Assembly (NCBI RefSeq): GCF_000182925.2
Contig: NC_026504.1
Coordinates: forward strand, 2,790,001 to 2,854,000
Source of the DNA: Neurospora crassa OR74A
Taxonomy: Eukaryota; Ascomycota; Sordariomycetes; Sordariales; Sordariaceae
Length of the DNA stretch: 64,000 nt
Direction of reading: 5' to 3'
This document shows positions 9,531 through 21,178 of this stretch, piece after piece; the stretch's first letter is position 1; every line of letters begins with the position of its first letter. The position numbers and the translations under genes were made by a program. The notes below the pieces were generated by a model that worked only from the letters and a program-made list of their open reading frames with translations, was not told the origin of the DNA and searched no databases.

Positions 9531-12500
9531 ATAGTAGAGAGGCTAAGTACATAGGCCATCCCAGTCCTGCAGCTTACATGGCAAAAGGGGGGCGAAGCCA
9601 GACTTTGCTTGTGCTGGAAGGCAAAGCCGATATCTGGACGAAAGCGTGACTTCTCGTCTCTTGTGGCTGGTTGCCAAGACGAACCGCGTCTCTTTGATTC
9701 ATGCTTGCCATGTCACTGGAGAGTTTTGAGAATGACTAACAATAGTGAATCAGAACGTGGATAGTGGAACATGCGGGTGTCATTTCGACTGGTATCTCTT
9801 GGCTGCGGAGGCGAGACTGGGAGTTCCGGGAGATGATGGAGCTGAATACTGTAATATGACTGACAAGGCAGAACATGGGCGATTGACAGTGCAAGTGAAC
9901 CAAGAAGCCACCGAGCAGATCAACCGAACGAAGAAGCCGGGTGCAACGGTGACCAGCGGGGAGAAAGGGCATGACGGGTGATGTGTGAATCTCCCTGCGA
10001 GCCCTGTTCCCGCATCTGGATGATCTGGTCGAGGTCCAAGGTCGGCAGGGTCGTATCCTCAGCCTGGTGATCGACACGATGCCGTATGGAGGGTATATAC
10101 TCTGGAGGGTGTGCTTCAGCAGTGAAAGATTGGGCCATCCGTGTTTTGCTTGCCGCCAAGTGTGCGTTAAGAAAGGGACGTTGATGTGCTCGTGATATCA
10201 TGATCAATGTGCATGTATGATGCTGATTTGAGAACTCCTCTTGAACTTGGCAACTGCCTATACCAAGCTATTGGGATATCGTGCACAAATCCCAGAGCCA
10301 AAATACCTGGAGGCGGCTGGAAACCTACGGTACGGTGAGTGTTTCGACTGTTCAGGCAGCCTTATCCCATCCACTTGAAAGAGATTCGGCCGATGAATAA
10401 AGTGATGTAATAAGATATATGTATATGATGACAACTCTGCCGTACCGCCGCGGGTCGAACACCAAAATGAGACCTCTGGCGGAGCAAACACCGGCACCGT
10501 TCCGCAGCTAGGGCAACGGCTGAACCGGCGAAACACTGTACTTCCAAGGGGACTTAGCAGTGAGATCATGGAAGATGGTGTCACCGACCGACAGTATGCT
10601 CCTAACACAGTCAGTGTCGCCGCACGTCACACGGCAATCAAACATGAGCTCAAAACGGAACATTTTGTGCCTCGCCAGATTGGCCATCATGGTAGAACGA
10701 TAGAACAGACAGACACCTATACCAACCGTGTCTAGGTAACTTCTCCTACCTACCACCGACCCTGGGCAGACACACGCTTCTTTCTCTGTCCTTCTGCCGA
10801 ATAACATGGGTAATTTCGTGAACGGCGGTCGCGGGAAAGACGAAACGGGTTGTGAGCTTGAAGGCTATCATGGAGAAATCCAGGGCAGATCTCAGTTCCG
10901 TCAGTCAATCAAGTCGATCGTGAGATCCTTCGGTTCTGAGACATAAAAGAGACGTGGCCGTCGAGAAAAAAGGGAGAAAGAAAAGATGCACAAAGAAAGC
11001 GCCACAGTACATGAATTGTAGACCGCCCGCGTCGATGCCGTCGTTGCGCTTTGTTGTCGGCTATTGTTCAACATGCCATTCTCGTCGGCCCTCTCTGCTG
11101 GTCTCCTCCTCCTTACGCTTAGGGCCCTGTGAGTGTGCACCTGAGCCACAAGCAGCTTTCCAGTCCCAGCAGGAAACTGTTGACTGTCAGACATGCCGTC
11201 GACGTTTCAACCGATTACCAAAGTAAGGCGAGGGAGATACTGCGTTACTTGGAGTTGTGAATTTTGTGATCCTGTTCCGGCAAGAAGCGAACCACACAGT
11301 AACAAATGCGGTGCCGTTGAGCCGGCTCACTTCGCTTGCAAAGGGATTGGAAGAGAAAGTTGGCGAGTTCTGGAGAGTGAACAGCCAGCCGAGAGTGGGA
11401 AGTGTGGGATGAGACTTGAGTCGGTCCAGACCCCCAGAGTCGTCCCACTTCCCCCGCAGCGTAGCTAAAGGTAGCAGCGGTCCCCAAAGTTCACTGCCCT
11501 GAGACTGGACACAGTGGACTCGAGTCGATCCGGGGGGCTCCCGTCAAGCGGGGATACATATGTACCTACCCCACTCCTCCAGACTCATGCCCTGGCTCAA
11601 CCCTAACCCGACACAGCTTAGTGTTCCCCAGATATCTGAGCAAAAGCCCCACTGCCTTTCATCTCCCGCGAGGTCGCGATAACCTGGACACAACACCACA
11701 GGCGTTGAGGAGCCAAAACAAGACAATAACGCCGGCCCTTTTGACTCCTGGAGCACGAGCCGAATGCTGAATTTCTCGGTTCTGTCTCGCCATCAGATTC
11801 GTTCTAGCTCAGCTCCAGGACCCCTTGAACTTCGTCTTGCTATCCCATTTTGCGAAATCTTGGCTCACTAGTTTGGTCTCGGGCTAGCCACGGGAACTCC
11901 ACGGCTATCAGTCAGAATCAGCCGATTTCATGTTTGTGCTTTTGAGGCTTCTGCAATTGGAAACCTGGGCATCATGTCTTGTGACAAGCGGGGCTTCAGT
12001 TCATTCTTTGCCTACCTAGAGAGGGCGATTCTTCAAACCCAGCTCGAAGCGGGGGGACAAGCCGAAGTTGACCGGAACCAAGCCGCGGCGTGTTTGTTCA
12101 TGACAGGAAGCCAAAAACCTGCCAAAACAAAACCCTTTTCTTTCTCAAATAAGAGAACTACCATGTAGATGCATTCTTCATGCAATGTACCTGCCATTTC
12201 CACAGTGGTAGCCCTAAGCACAATTACTACCAAGTCCTGCACCTGGTAGTGGGTGCTGCATCTGGCAGTGTGCAGCGTGCACGACAGTTTTCCTAATGAT
12301 CTACATACTGCTGTGCCTACAGTAGTAAGGTAAGGTACTAGGCATGCTCAGATACAAGAACTTCCACTTGCATGCTTACAGCATACATCCCTTCTTCACA
12401 TGGTAACATTGATGCAATCACTTTGACTTGCAGTTAACATTTGCATACATTTTACACAATGTAATCAAACCCTATTCTGCCCGGGAATTTCCTTTCAACC

Positions 12501-13139
12501 CACGCCGCAACTTACTTCCTCTTCAGAGGGAAAACTTTGTGCGAATTAGGTGATAACAGAAGCAAGGTACCTCCCGTCTGTTCCGACCGTAGCTGAACAC
12601 AGGCAACCAAACAACACTTCAAGATTTCAAGTCGGAGTCCTCAGTCAAGTCAGTCAATCCGACAAGTCAGACAAGGAGCGAAGTGTGTTTCTGCGCCTTA
12701 CCTAGTCCGGTAACACCAACCGAAATCTTTTTTGTCCATTTCGTGTGCGTACTATTACGCCCTTAGGCCCTTGAACCCTGAGGACATATACTTGGGTGGT
12801 CCTGGTTACAAGAATCAACCGACAGAGGCAAGGGCGGAGTGGGGAGTTCAGGATGAGCGAAGGGAAGAGAAGGGCGGGGGGAAGAAGAAAGAAGGTGCCT
12901 AAAAAGAGAGAGATGTATCTGGATTTGTTACATTCTGCATGGTGTTCACTATTCGATGAGCCTCATTGCTCACCGAGAAAGAATATCGGCGAAGCAGAGA
13001 ACATCAAGCCAGCTGTGATGACCACACTTTCACGAGATTATTTTGAAAAGTGTACTTGAAGACGTGATGGTCATGGACAAGGTCATTGGAACGAACGGAC
13101 ATCCCGTGAGCATCAAGTAATCTGCACGCACCATTTCAA

Positions 13140-13165
13140 GGTCCAGGTCCAGGTCCAGGTCCAGG
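13140..13165. repeat. Tandem GGTCCA hexamer, about 4.3 copies
   Basis: Four perfect GGTCCA units plus GG occur in tandem inside the gene-free stretch. No coding frame runs through it. Confidence 0.85.
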
Positions 13166-14387
13166 TTCGCGGATACGGGACGATTTGTTCACAAAGGTCG
13201 TGGTCAAAAGTCGCAAGATAATAACATCATTAGGAATTTTTTACCCTCGTGCCTGGTACAAAGAAGCATCATGACACCACGTGGGCTGTTGTCTGATCGG
13301 GCCGTTCACTTTCTTTGCGGACGGGGCTGGGTCGAAGGCCGGTGAGAGAGATAGATGGTGAACAGTGACTTGGTAACAAAGCAACTGAAGCGTTGATGAG
13401 GCAATGCAGAACGGAAAGTGCCGGTATTTAGATACGGTGTGGTTGTATGAGGTGCGAATTCCCGGTTGTGCAACTGTCATGACCAGATTCCCGACGTTTC
13501 CGAGTGGATATGGAAATTGTATCCGTTCTAAGAAAGTTTCTGTTGAGGCTCAGCTGCAGTCCATAAACGAGAGTCTACGTGTTTCCAGATATCACCGAAC
13601 CATGGGATTTGGTCAATTGGTGATTCACATTGAACACATATTTACTATATAACAGCTAGACATGATGGTTAATAGAAGTAACTACATCTTACTGCACCAG
13701 GAATTGAAGCACCGACATCCCCCTCTTCTTAAATACCAGCCACATTATCCCTTTTGATGCCCTGCCTCCGATCCGATTTCATCGCTGGTTGGACATGCGC
13801 ATGCCCTCTAATCGGAAATCTAACCTCGTCGCGCCTGCTTCCTATGTAGCACGCAACCCGAACTGCCTGTCGACTATTTCCCGTATCATACATACCATTG
13901 TCAGCAACTCACCCAGTGTCTAAATTGTGATGTCTTCCCAAATTATTCTGCGGCTGAACGTGTTGAAATTGCGCTGGTGTCACTGTTGTCGCCAAATCTG
14001 ATCCCATCTTTTTTTCGCTAATTCAAGTTGGAGTAACTTGATTCCGTGGGGCGGTTATCATCTTATCCATCTTTCATCTTATCATAGTCGTCGTCTCGTT
14101 GTGGGTTGTGATTCATCGTCCATGGCGACATTTTGTATCTGAAACCATCAAATCCATTCATCGTGTCGAACCTTCATTCCATTTAATTATTTTGTCGTAA
14201 ACCATTCCTGGTCGAAAATCCCACATATCCTTCACATCCAGCGTACCATTTCATCGTCCGGTATCTCAAAATCCGAATATTTTACCTCTTTCCACCTCCT
14301 CTCTGCTCCCCCAAGCGAGCAATTATTCGATGTCCTACATCCAACCCCCAAATCTCCATAATCCGAACAACGCCATAGTCCAGCAGC

Positions 14388-17300
14388 TTAACCCTCAAAG
14401 TGAAATCTTGCTGCCGTCAACATTCCGAGTCCATCTCTGGGCGCGATATACCTCCGGCGGTACGTGTTTGTGAAGTCTTGCAGTAGAGTCCTGACATGTC
14501 TCAAGTTCGAACGATCGCCTCCCTGCAGCTTCTCGTTGATCTTGGCCATGAGCTTGTTGGCTTCAGCATCCGTGATAGTACCGGCTGGCAACATCCTGAT
14601 TGTGCGGTCAACCCAGGCGGACGTCTCAGCGGGGAGAAGCTCGAACATGCCCAGCAGAACACCACTACCGTCACTAAAGCAGTCGCGAGGGAATGTGATC
14701 ATCATGCCCGCCAAGGTCTGCTTGATGAGCGCCTCACCCTGGCTGAGCAGGAGCTGCCTGACGTGCTCACGAAGCTGTGCGCCGACTGCACCGAACTGCT
14801 GACTCGATGAGGCGGGGTTGTCACCGCCGTAGGTGAGAAGGTCGCGGATATAGTGAAGCGCAGCCGAAACGGGCTCCTGCTTCTCCAGAGACAAGGCCGA
14901 GATGGCAGCTTGGAAGATGGGGGTGAAGAGGGGAGACGGAATCAATCTCTGAGGGTAATAAAGAAGGGCATCGATGAGAAGACGGTAAAAGTCTTCAATC
15001 ACGTCGGGCAGATCGATGGGAGCAATGTCACTCATCATGCGGAGGACATTGGTCGCTTGCGCCTCGAAGAAGCCATAAATGCTATCCACGATGCCATCTT
15101 CGACGTGTTCTCGGTCTTCTGAGAACTCGCGCAGAATAGCGCTCGACGCCCACAAGAAACAACCCTGCTTAGACTTCGCAAAGCCCTCTGCCAGCTTGTT
15201 GGCCAATGGCCCGAGTAAAGGCGTAATGGCTGTCCTGTAAGAGATGACCATGAAACGCCAGCATCTGCAAATCCGCTCGCAAATCGGGACGAAGTCGATA
15301 AAGTTGTCCAGGATGGTGGCGAGGATAGGGAACACTTCTTGCCAGTACCGAACAGCCGGGTTATCCGAGTTACTAGGCCAGTATGGCACGACGTTCTGGA
15401 CATATTGGGTAAGGAGGTTGATGTGATCTAGGAAAGCATTAGTCAATTCATGTGTACAAATGTAGTCCGAGACATTTGAACTTACCAGCAAGCTCCAATT
15501 TAGAGGTATCATCGGTAGCGTTATTGGCCTTGGTCATTAAGCGCTGGACTAGAGGATCGCAATAAAGCTTGAGAAGGCTATATATATCCTCAGTCTTTTG
15601 CACACTAATGACAGTCGCTACACCCTCGGTCAGATCTTCCTTGCTATGGTCGCTGAGCGTATCGAGGATGGAGTTGTAGAAGCCTTGCAGCTCGATGGCC
15701 TGGGGACCCAACAGATGCTTGCAGTCGACGCAGAAGTACTTGAACGACTGGGCAGCAGCGCGCAGAATCTCCTGAGAGGAAGTCTGGAAAGACGCCAAAA
15801 CGTAGGAGAGCTGGGGTTGAAGGTAGTCGGGGTGGGCCGACGTCCATTCTGTATAACGACCAAACACCATGATGGCTGCGAACCGCAACTTCTCGTTGTT
15901 GATGGGAATTTGGACCAACAGAGGCATGATCTCCGGCAGGACAATGTTTTCTTCCTTGTCCACCAGGCGACCCAGAGCTCGCAGGGCAAAGAGCGGCGCC
16001 TCAAGCGACTGCCAATGCGGCACTGCTGACTCTGTCGCCTGGCCGCCAAACTTCTCCCTCCAAATCTTAATAGCCTCGTGAACCTTTGTAAGACATTCCG
16101 TAGTACCCATCACCTGGCAGGCATCTTTCATGGTGTCGCCCATATGATGACGGAACTCGCGGAACTTTTCTTCCTGTTCGCGATCTCCGTCGAAAAGATC
16201 AAACTCGTTGGGGTCGTCGGATTCGGGGTACTCGAGCTGCTTGAGAAGAACGTCGACGAGCTTAGAGTAGACATCCAAGAGTTGTACCCTGGCCGCGATG
16301 TAGTGCTCCAAGGTGAGGTATTGCTTCAACTCATACCAAAAGTTGAATGTGTAATGAATGGCATCTCTTTCCTTATCCCTAGCACAGCACTCCAGCAGAG
16401 CATCGACCAACGGGCGGAAATGTTGCGGCTCGCGCGCACAAAGCAAGACCCAGGAGTCACCGGCATCAGCGAACACTCGGGTGATGGCCTTGAACCCTTC
16501 GATATCCTCCTCATCGGCCAGCGCTTGGATGCGCGGCCTTAGCTGAAGGACCTTGGGGAGGAGCGCCTGAATAGTTTCGAGGTTATCGTCCACGTCTCTG
16601 GTTTCTCTGCAAATGATGCCAAGGCATTCGGCAGCCGCCTGCAAGGACCTGTCGTCGGAAAGCCCATTGATAACAGCGTCGAGAAGAGGCGAGTTCACCA
16701 CCACGGTAACCGGAACCTCGCGAAGCCATGAGGTAATGCACTCGAACAGTTGGGGGTTTGTGGCAGCAGCAGCTGGAGCCTTTGTTAGTCAAACATGGTA
16801 TAGCTGTGATTTGAGTGTGATACGTACGGGAAGACTGAGCATAGTTGATGAGGAGTCCGACAACCTCATTCGCGTTGTCGGCAAGCAGTTCTGATGTTCT
16901 TTGGATGAGCTCTTCTTCCTGTTATGATCCCAAATTAGACTCTGATCCAGGCTGGTGCCACCAACGTGGCTGGTCGAACTGGAGGCAAAGGCGAGCCGCG
17001 ACATATCGATCCACATACAGACAAGGTGATTTTGCGGCCTTCCGTGACCTCTTCGGGAAGTACTCGTAGGAAGTCCAAGATGCAGGCGTGGCTGGATACA
17101 TCATCTCCGAGGGCGCTGACGACGGTCTGCAATACATCCTTCCAGGACTGCATCTGGATGGCTAGGATGGCCAGACACACGCATAGTTGGACTCGGACGG
17201 GCTTGGGGCCACTGGCGAACTTCTTGAGGAGGACTAGGATCTGGTTGCGAAGAGCAGCATGTTCACTTTCGGGAATTTGCGTTGCGAGGTCGTAGGTAAT

Positions 17301-17680
17301 CTGAGAATCGTGAATGTCAGCGGTGCGCGACATACAAGCGTAGCGGTATCGTCGTGATCCAATGGGTATCTGTAAGTACCTTGCCCTTCAGTGTCGTTGC
17401 TGCGAAGAGTTGCGCCTCGGCTTCGGGAGAGCCCTGCAAGATCGATATTGTGGTAGTCCAGGCCTCGTTCTACGGTCGATTGAGAAATGCGGGTTAGTCA
17501 CATGCGAACCATAGGTGTGTTGGCGTCGAAGGAGCTGAAAGCCCAACTGACCGACTTCTGAAACTTTTGCAGGTAGTCCATGGCGGCCTTCTTGGAACCG
17601 GAGTCACCACTCCGCATCGTCAGCATGGCCTGCAGGACATTTGGGGTGGTGAAGCCGTCTGTGGCGCCGTTGGAAGCCAT
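14388..17680 (-). CDS. MTR10: Karyopherin/importin-beta family nuclear import receptor MTR10 (transportin-3 type)
   Basis: This nuclear transport receptor imports SR-type RNA-binding proteins (Npl3 in yeast) and takes part in tRNA and mRNA traffic through the nuclear pore with Ran. Exons on the minus strand are 17680-17552, 17469-17380, 17300-17019, 16918-16828, 16772-15486 and 15427-14388. The introns are 55-100 bp, and all junctions keep frame. The product is 972 aa, the length of yeast Mtr10. It starts with an importin-beta N-terminal type helix pair (VLQAMLTMRSGDSGSKKAAMDYLQKFQKS then NEAWTTTISIL) and continues as alpha-helical HEAT-like repeats to the end. Typical segments include QLFAATTLKGKITYDL, LFECITSWLREVP and DDPNEFDLFDGDREQEEKFREFR. 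The C terminus is RRRYIAPRDGLGMLTAARFHFEG. The gene is divergent from the Sm E gene, with 938 bp between starts. Confidence 0.95.
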
Positions 17681-18618
17681 GTTGGGCAGCTTCGGATTGT
17701 GTATGATGTGATTTAGCTCGAATACAAGTGTTGTGATGGCAAGTGTTGCGATGCGGTGTTGCAAGTGGAAGCTATCGCTGGGGTATCGCAGGTCGCAAAG
17801 TGGATGGATCAGCCCCTCCTATTCGACAGGAGTGTTGTCCGACTTATCGGTCTTGCGACGCGATGGAAGCTTTCAGGATATGTTGTTGTAAAGGCGAGGA
17901 GCTGCGATGCGCACGGGGTATATGAAGCTCCAGAGAGGTTGCAAGAATAAAGGACTGGGAGGTATTGTACGGTGCCGCCGTGGTGACAGGATTGCTGCAA
18001 GTTGGAGGTTGCCGGCGACGATTTGCTCTTGAGCGTCCAAAGAAACGACGATTGAAAAACATCCCGCCAACAATCGAAGAACGTCAGGCTGCCTGACACC
18101 GACCGACCGCGAGTGGAGTAAACGGCGGCGGGCAAGCGGGTCAAAGAAAGTGGAAGCACATCCTGCACCGCCATAAGTGGGACAAGCGGGAGGGGCTCAT
18201 GCTACCCCAAACTGAAGATTCTGTGGCTTGAGAACCCAAGCAGCTCGGAAAAAGTGAATTGAGCTGAATGCCAAGAGGTTATGACACGACGCTGTGGGCC
18301 CAGCAGCATGTAACTAAGTGCACAGACCAGCTGAGCAGCTCCCGTCCCGTCCCCGGCGGGAGGTGCTTGTGAAAACAAGAGCTCCACACGCCAGAGACAG
18401 ACAGGCAGGCAATTCGACATTCGGGGGAAATTCATTGAAGTCACGTCCCGGCCGTAGAGAGAACGCGTCTGGGAACAACTGCAAGCCAAGCCCAGCCGAC
18501 CAACAACGACCATCCACAACTTGATTGCGACTTACTTGTTCAGCCTCCACATCACCATCAAACTTCTGTCCTAAACACCGGCCAAACGACCAAACCACAA
18601 CAAACTTTTATTCTCAAC
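17681..18618. promoter_or_regulatory. Divergent promoter region of MTR10 and SME1
   Basis: This intergenic stretch separates two start codons facing away from each other and must hold both promoters and leaders. No TATA box is obvious. It contains CT/GA-biased stretches. No further gene is seen. Confidence 0.5.
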
Positions 18619-19098
18619 ATGACCGGCAGAGGTGGTGGCGGCAACCGCCGTGTTCTTCTTCCTCCCATCAACTTCCTCTTCCGTCTTTTGCAACAACACT
18701 CGACCGTCCAAATCTGGCTGTACGAGCAGCTTCACATTCGCATCATCGGCACCATTCGTGTAGGATTCTCCATCGTGACCTCCCCGAAGAGCAAACATAG
18801 GTGCTGACAATTCCGTCTTACAGGGCTTCGACGAGTTCATGAACCTGGTGGTGAGTAGCGGCGCATGTCCCACTAGCACTACGAGACCTAACCCCATTTC
18901 CACAGATCGACAATGCGATTGAGGTCAAGCTGGTCTCCAAGACAAACGAGACGGAGGAGAGGAGGGAGCTTGGGGTAAGAATATGTTTAGGGCTGGACGT
19001 CGATGTTGTTGTGGCAGTGGAAAGGGTGGCTAACTGGGTCGCAGCAAATCCTCCTGAAGGGCGACAATGTCTCGCTCATCCAGAGCTACTCCGGGTGA
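18619..19098 (+). CDS. SME1: Small nuclear ribonucleoprotein E (Sm core protein), 96 aa
   Basis: SmE is one of seven Sm proteins forming the ring on U1, U2, U4 and U5 snRNA in the spliceosome. Exons are 18619-18759, 18824-18850, 18906-18974 and 19045-19098; introns are 64, 55 and 70 bp. The second exon is only 27 nt. The joined protein shows Sm1 (LYEQLHIRIIGTIRGFDEFMNLV, with the typical G-FDEFMN-V pattern) and Sm2 (LLKGDNVSLIQS), plus the SmE-specific N terminus LLPPINFLFRLLQQHSTVQIWL. The length matches the family (about 92-96). The gene converges on the FAU1-like gene with about 260 bp between their ends. Confidence 0.95.
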
Positions 19099-19356
19099 AG
19101 AGCTCCAAACCTGAAGGAGAAGCGGTAATCGACGATGCAATTTACGCTGGGACCTACATCGAGCGACGAGCCAGCAGATCTAAAGCTGTACATAGACGGC
19201 CCACAAAGATGTGGTGCGTGGCCTTCTACACAACAAACGACACCGAATCTACGAAAGAGATACCAGGGAAAAGCGATTGGCCGAGGCGCACAGGAATGTC
19301 GACTATATGTATTTGATCAAAGGAAGGCAGTACGGGATGGATATCAGGTCATGGAA

Positions 19357-20175
19357 CTATTTGGGTGCAGGAGGGCTCTTAATCTCGCCATTTCCGAGTA
19401 TCAGGCCGTCCAGAGGTTGATCGTGGCGACCAACAGGTACCGACCCCTCGGATGGAGAGGATAGAAACTGCTCAGACAGCGCTAAGCCATAAAGCAATAC
19501 AGGGGTTTCCTGCTTCCCCAGCTCGACAGACTTTTGGTTGTGCCGGTTGATGAAGTAGTCGTAGAAGCCTTTGCCGTGTCCGAGCCGTCTGATGGCCCCA
19601 GCTTCCGGGTCAATGTCGAAGGCCACGCCGGGCATGAGGATCAAGTCAAGCAGGGTTTGGTCGGAGTGGTGGGCGTCGGGACCTCCAAACACCCTCTGCC
19701 GCTCATGGACCGTGGCCGGGTCGATGCTGGGAATGCCCCATCTGTCTGGCTTGAGGGACTCATAGTCGTGAAGATCTCTGAGGCGGACCATGTCCATGAC
19801 GCGGGCTGGGAGGTTGGGCGAGGCCAGAGGGTTCTTGTGAAGATACGGGATGAAAACCTCCTTGCCGGACTCTAGAGCGTGCCTGACGATGCCATCGGTC
19901 TGGATCTCGCCCGTGGGCATGGACAGGAACACGCTGACCCGTTTGGCGTCTACGTAGGGCTTGAAGTTCCTCAGAGTGTTGAAGACCACAGAACCTGCAA
20001 TTGCGGATTTAGTCTGCGCTGGCAGTACCATCGCGGTCTATGGAGTTGTCTTACTCTGTGACTTGACGGCCTCGTGAGAGAGTGCGCCGAGCTTGTTCTT
20101 CATAGCAGAGCGAATCTGCTGTTTCGCGGCGTTGAGAGAAGCCATTGCGGATGTGTCCTCAACCATTCCAGACAT
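19357..20175 (-). CDS. FAU1: 5-formyltetrahydrofolate cyclo-ligase (methenyltetrahydrofolate synthetase)
   Basis: The enzyme converts 5-formyltetrahydrofolate to 5,10-methenyltetrahydrofolate with ATP, returning folate to one-carbon metabolism. Exons on the minus strand are 20175-20055 and 19994-19357, with a 60-bp intron (GTAAGA..CAG), giving 252 aa. The N-terminal helix has AAKQQIRSAMKNKLGALS. VSVFLSMPTGEIQT is the substrate-side strand. The C-terminal half has ILMPGVAFD and the phosphate-binding loop GHGKGFYDYF. Two in-frame ATGs are possible: 20175 (first in the transcript, used here) and 20145, which gives a protein starting MASLNAAKQQ and ten residues shorter. Both have A at -3. Identification is firm; the start is open. 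Confidence 0.92.
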
Positions 20176-21178
20176 TCTCTTGTGACTACAGATGTACCCA
20201 AGAGAAAGCTTCGGCTTGATAGTAGTAATTGGAGCGAGTAAGCGCGGAGCTGCGGTGACGCTTCAGTTTCGGCCAAGAGCTGCTCGAGTGTGAGTCGAAG
20301 GTAGCCGAGAGGTACCTCTACTGCGTAGGTTCACATCTTATCTTATCGATCGACTTCAAGCGGGCACAATCAAATACGGTAGAATTTCCAGCTGGATGCC
20401 CCTGTGGGCGATGACGGCAGGCCGGCAGGCCGGCAGGGTGCCTAGAAATTCCCGTCCACTCGGTTTCAGCCTGCCGCTGGCGTGCAGATGCGCTGTACTT
20501 TAGCGCGTCATCCCATCAATGTCCGCTTCCATCCCGCAACTTCCCTGCTACAAATTGGGGTTACAATTACATAGGTACCTAACTTTCCATATATCTTCTA
20601 TGTCCCGTCATCTATGGTAATGGCGGGGAAGCGACCACGCGCAGATATTTGTTCATCAACCATACAGAAATGGAAAACGCAACCTTGACGCCAACACTGT
20701 ATCCCCTCATCGAGGCTGTCGATCCATTGCAAATCGAATTGGCAATGACCATGACTCGTCATTCCGCGCTGTAGCACTCTTCTAATCATGTTCTAGTCCC
20801 CGTAATACACAGGTACTCGCTCTTCTGTTTGTTAGGTGTTTTCTGTTTCGACCAGAAATAGAGTACGCTAGTCTTGGTCTCTTCTCCCGTTGTCGCGATC
20901 CCACTGCTTCCCTTCGCCTAGCCGTCCATCGTTGACCCTCGCTCAACTGGAAACACCGCGGGCGCGAAATACAACAAGTCTCCAAGTAATAGCGGAACGA
21001 AACGTCCAGTCGAAGCCCAACTCCGTGGCAGGCTCCATCAGGGCAACTGGGCGCAACAGGGATTGGACTTGTGCGGACCCCCGCCCGGGTATCGGATTTG
21101 TGAAAGGTTCCTCGTCCTTGGTTCCCATTGACTCGTCGCTTGCATCTTGCCCCAGGCGGGCAGGAAAACAGATTCCGT
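20176..21178. promoter_or_regulatory. Divergent promoter region of FAU1 and the OPT transporter
   Basis: About 1 kb lies between two start codons facing away from each other. A short direct repeat of GGCAGGCC units occurs near 20416-20438. No further gene is seen. Confidence 0.45.

Larger units (their letters stand above)
8250..14387. other. 6.1-kb stretch with no convincing protein gene
   Basis: This lies between the start of the sugar transporter gene and the 3' end of MTR10, both on the minus strand. Open frames of 60-115 codons exist on both strands (for example minus 9920-10207 and 10508-10807) but none shows a domain, a splice pattern or clear codon bias. It holds simple repeats: T18 at 9126-9143, a GA run near 9508-9530, and GGTCCA repeats at 13140-13165. 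It may be a long promoter/leader of the transporter gene, a site of long non-coding transcripts, or hold small lineage-specific genes. Confidence 0.5.

Noticed and set aside
9920-10207. Minus-strand 95-codon frame as a small protein gene
   Set aside because: No motif, no clear codon bias and no supporting splice sites; listed only as part of the gene-free stretch.
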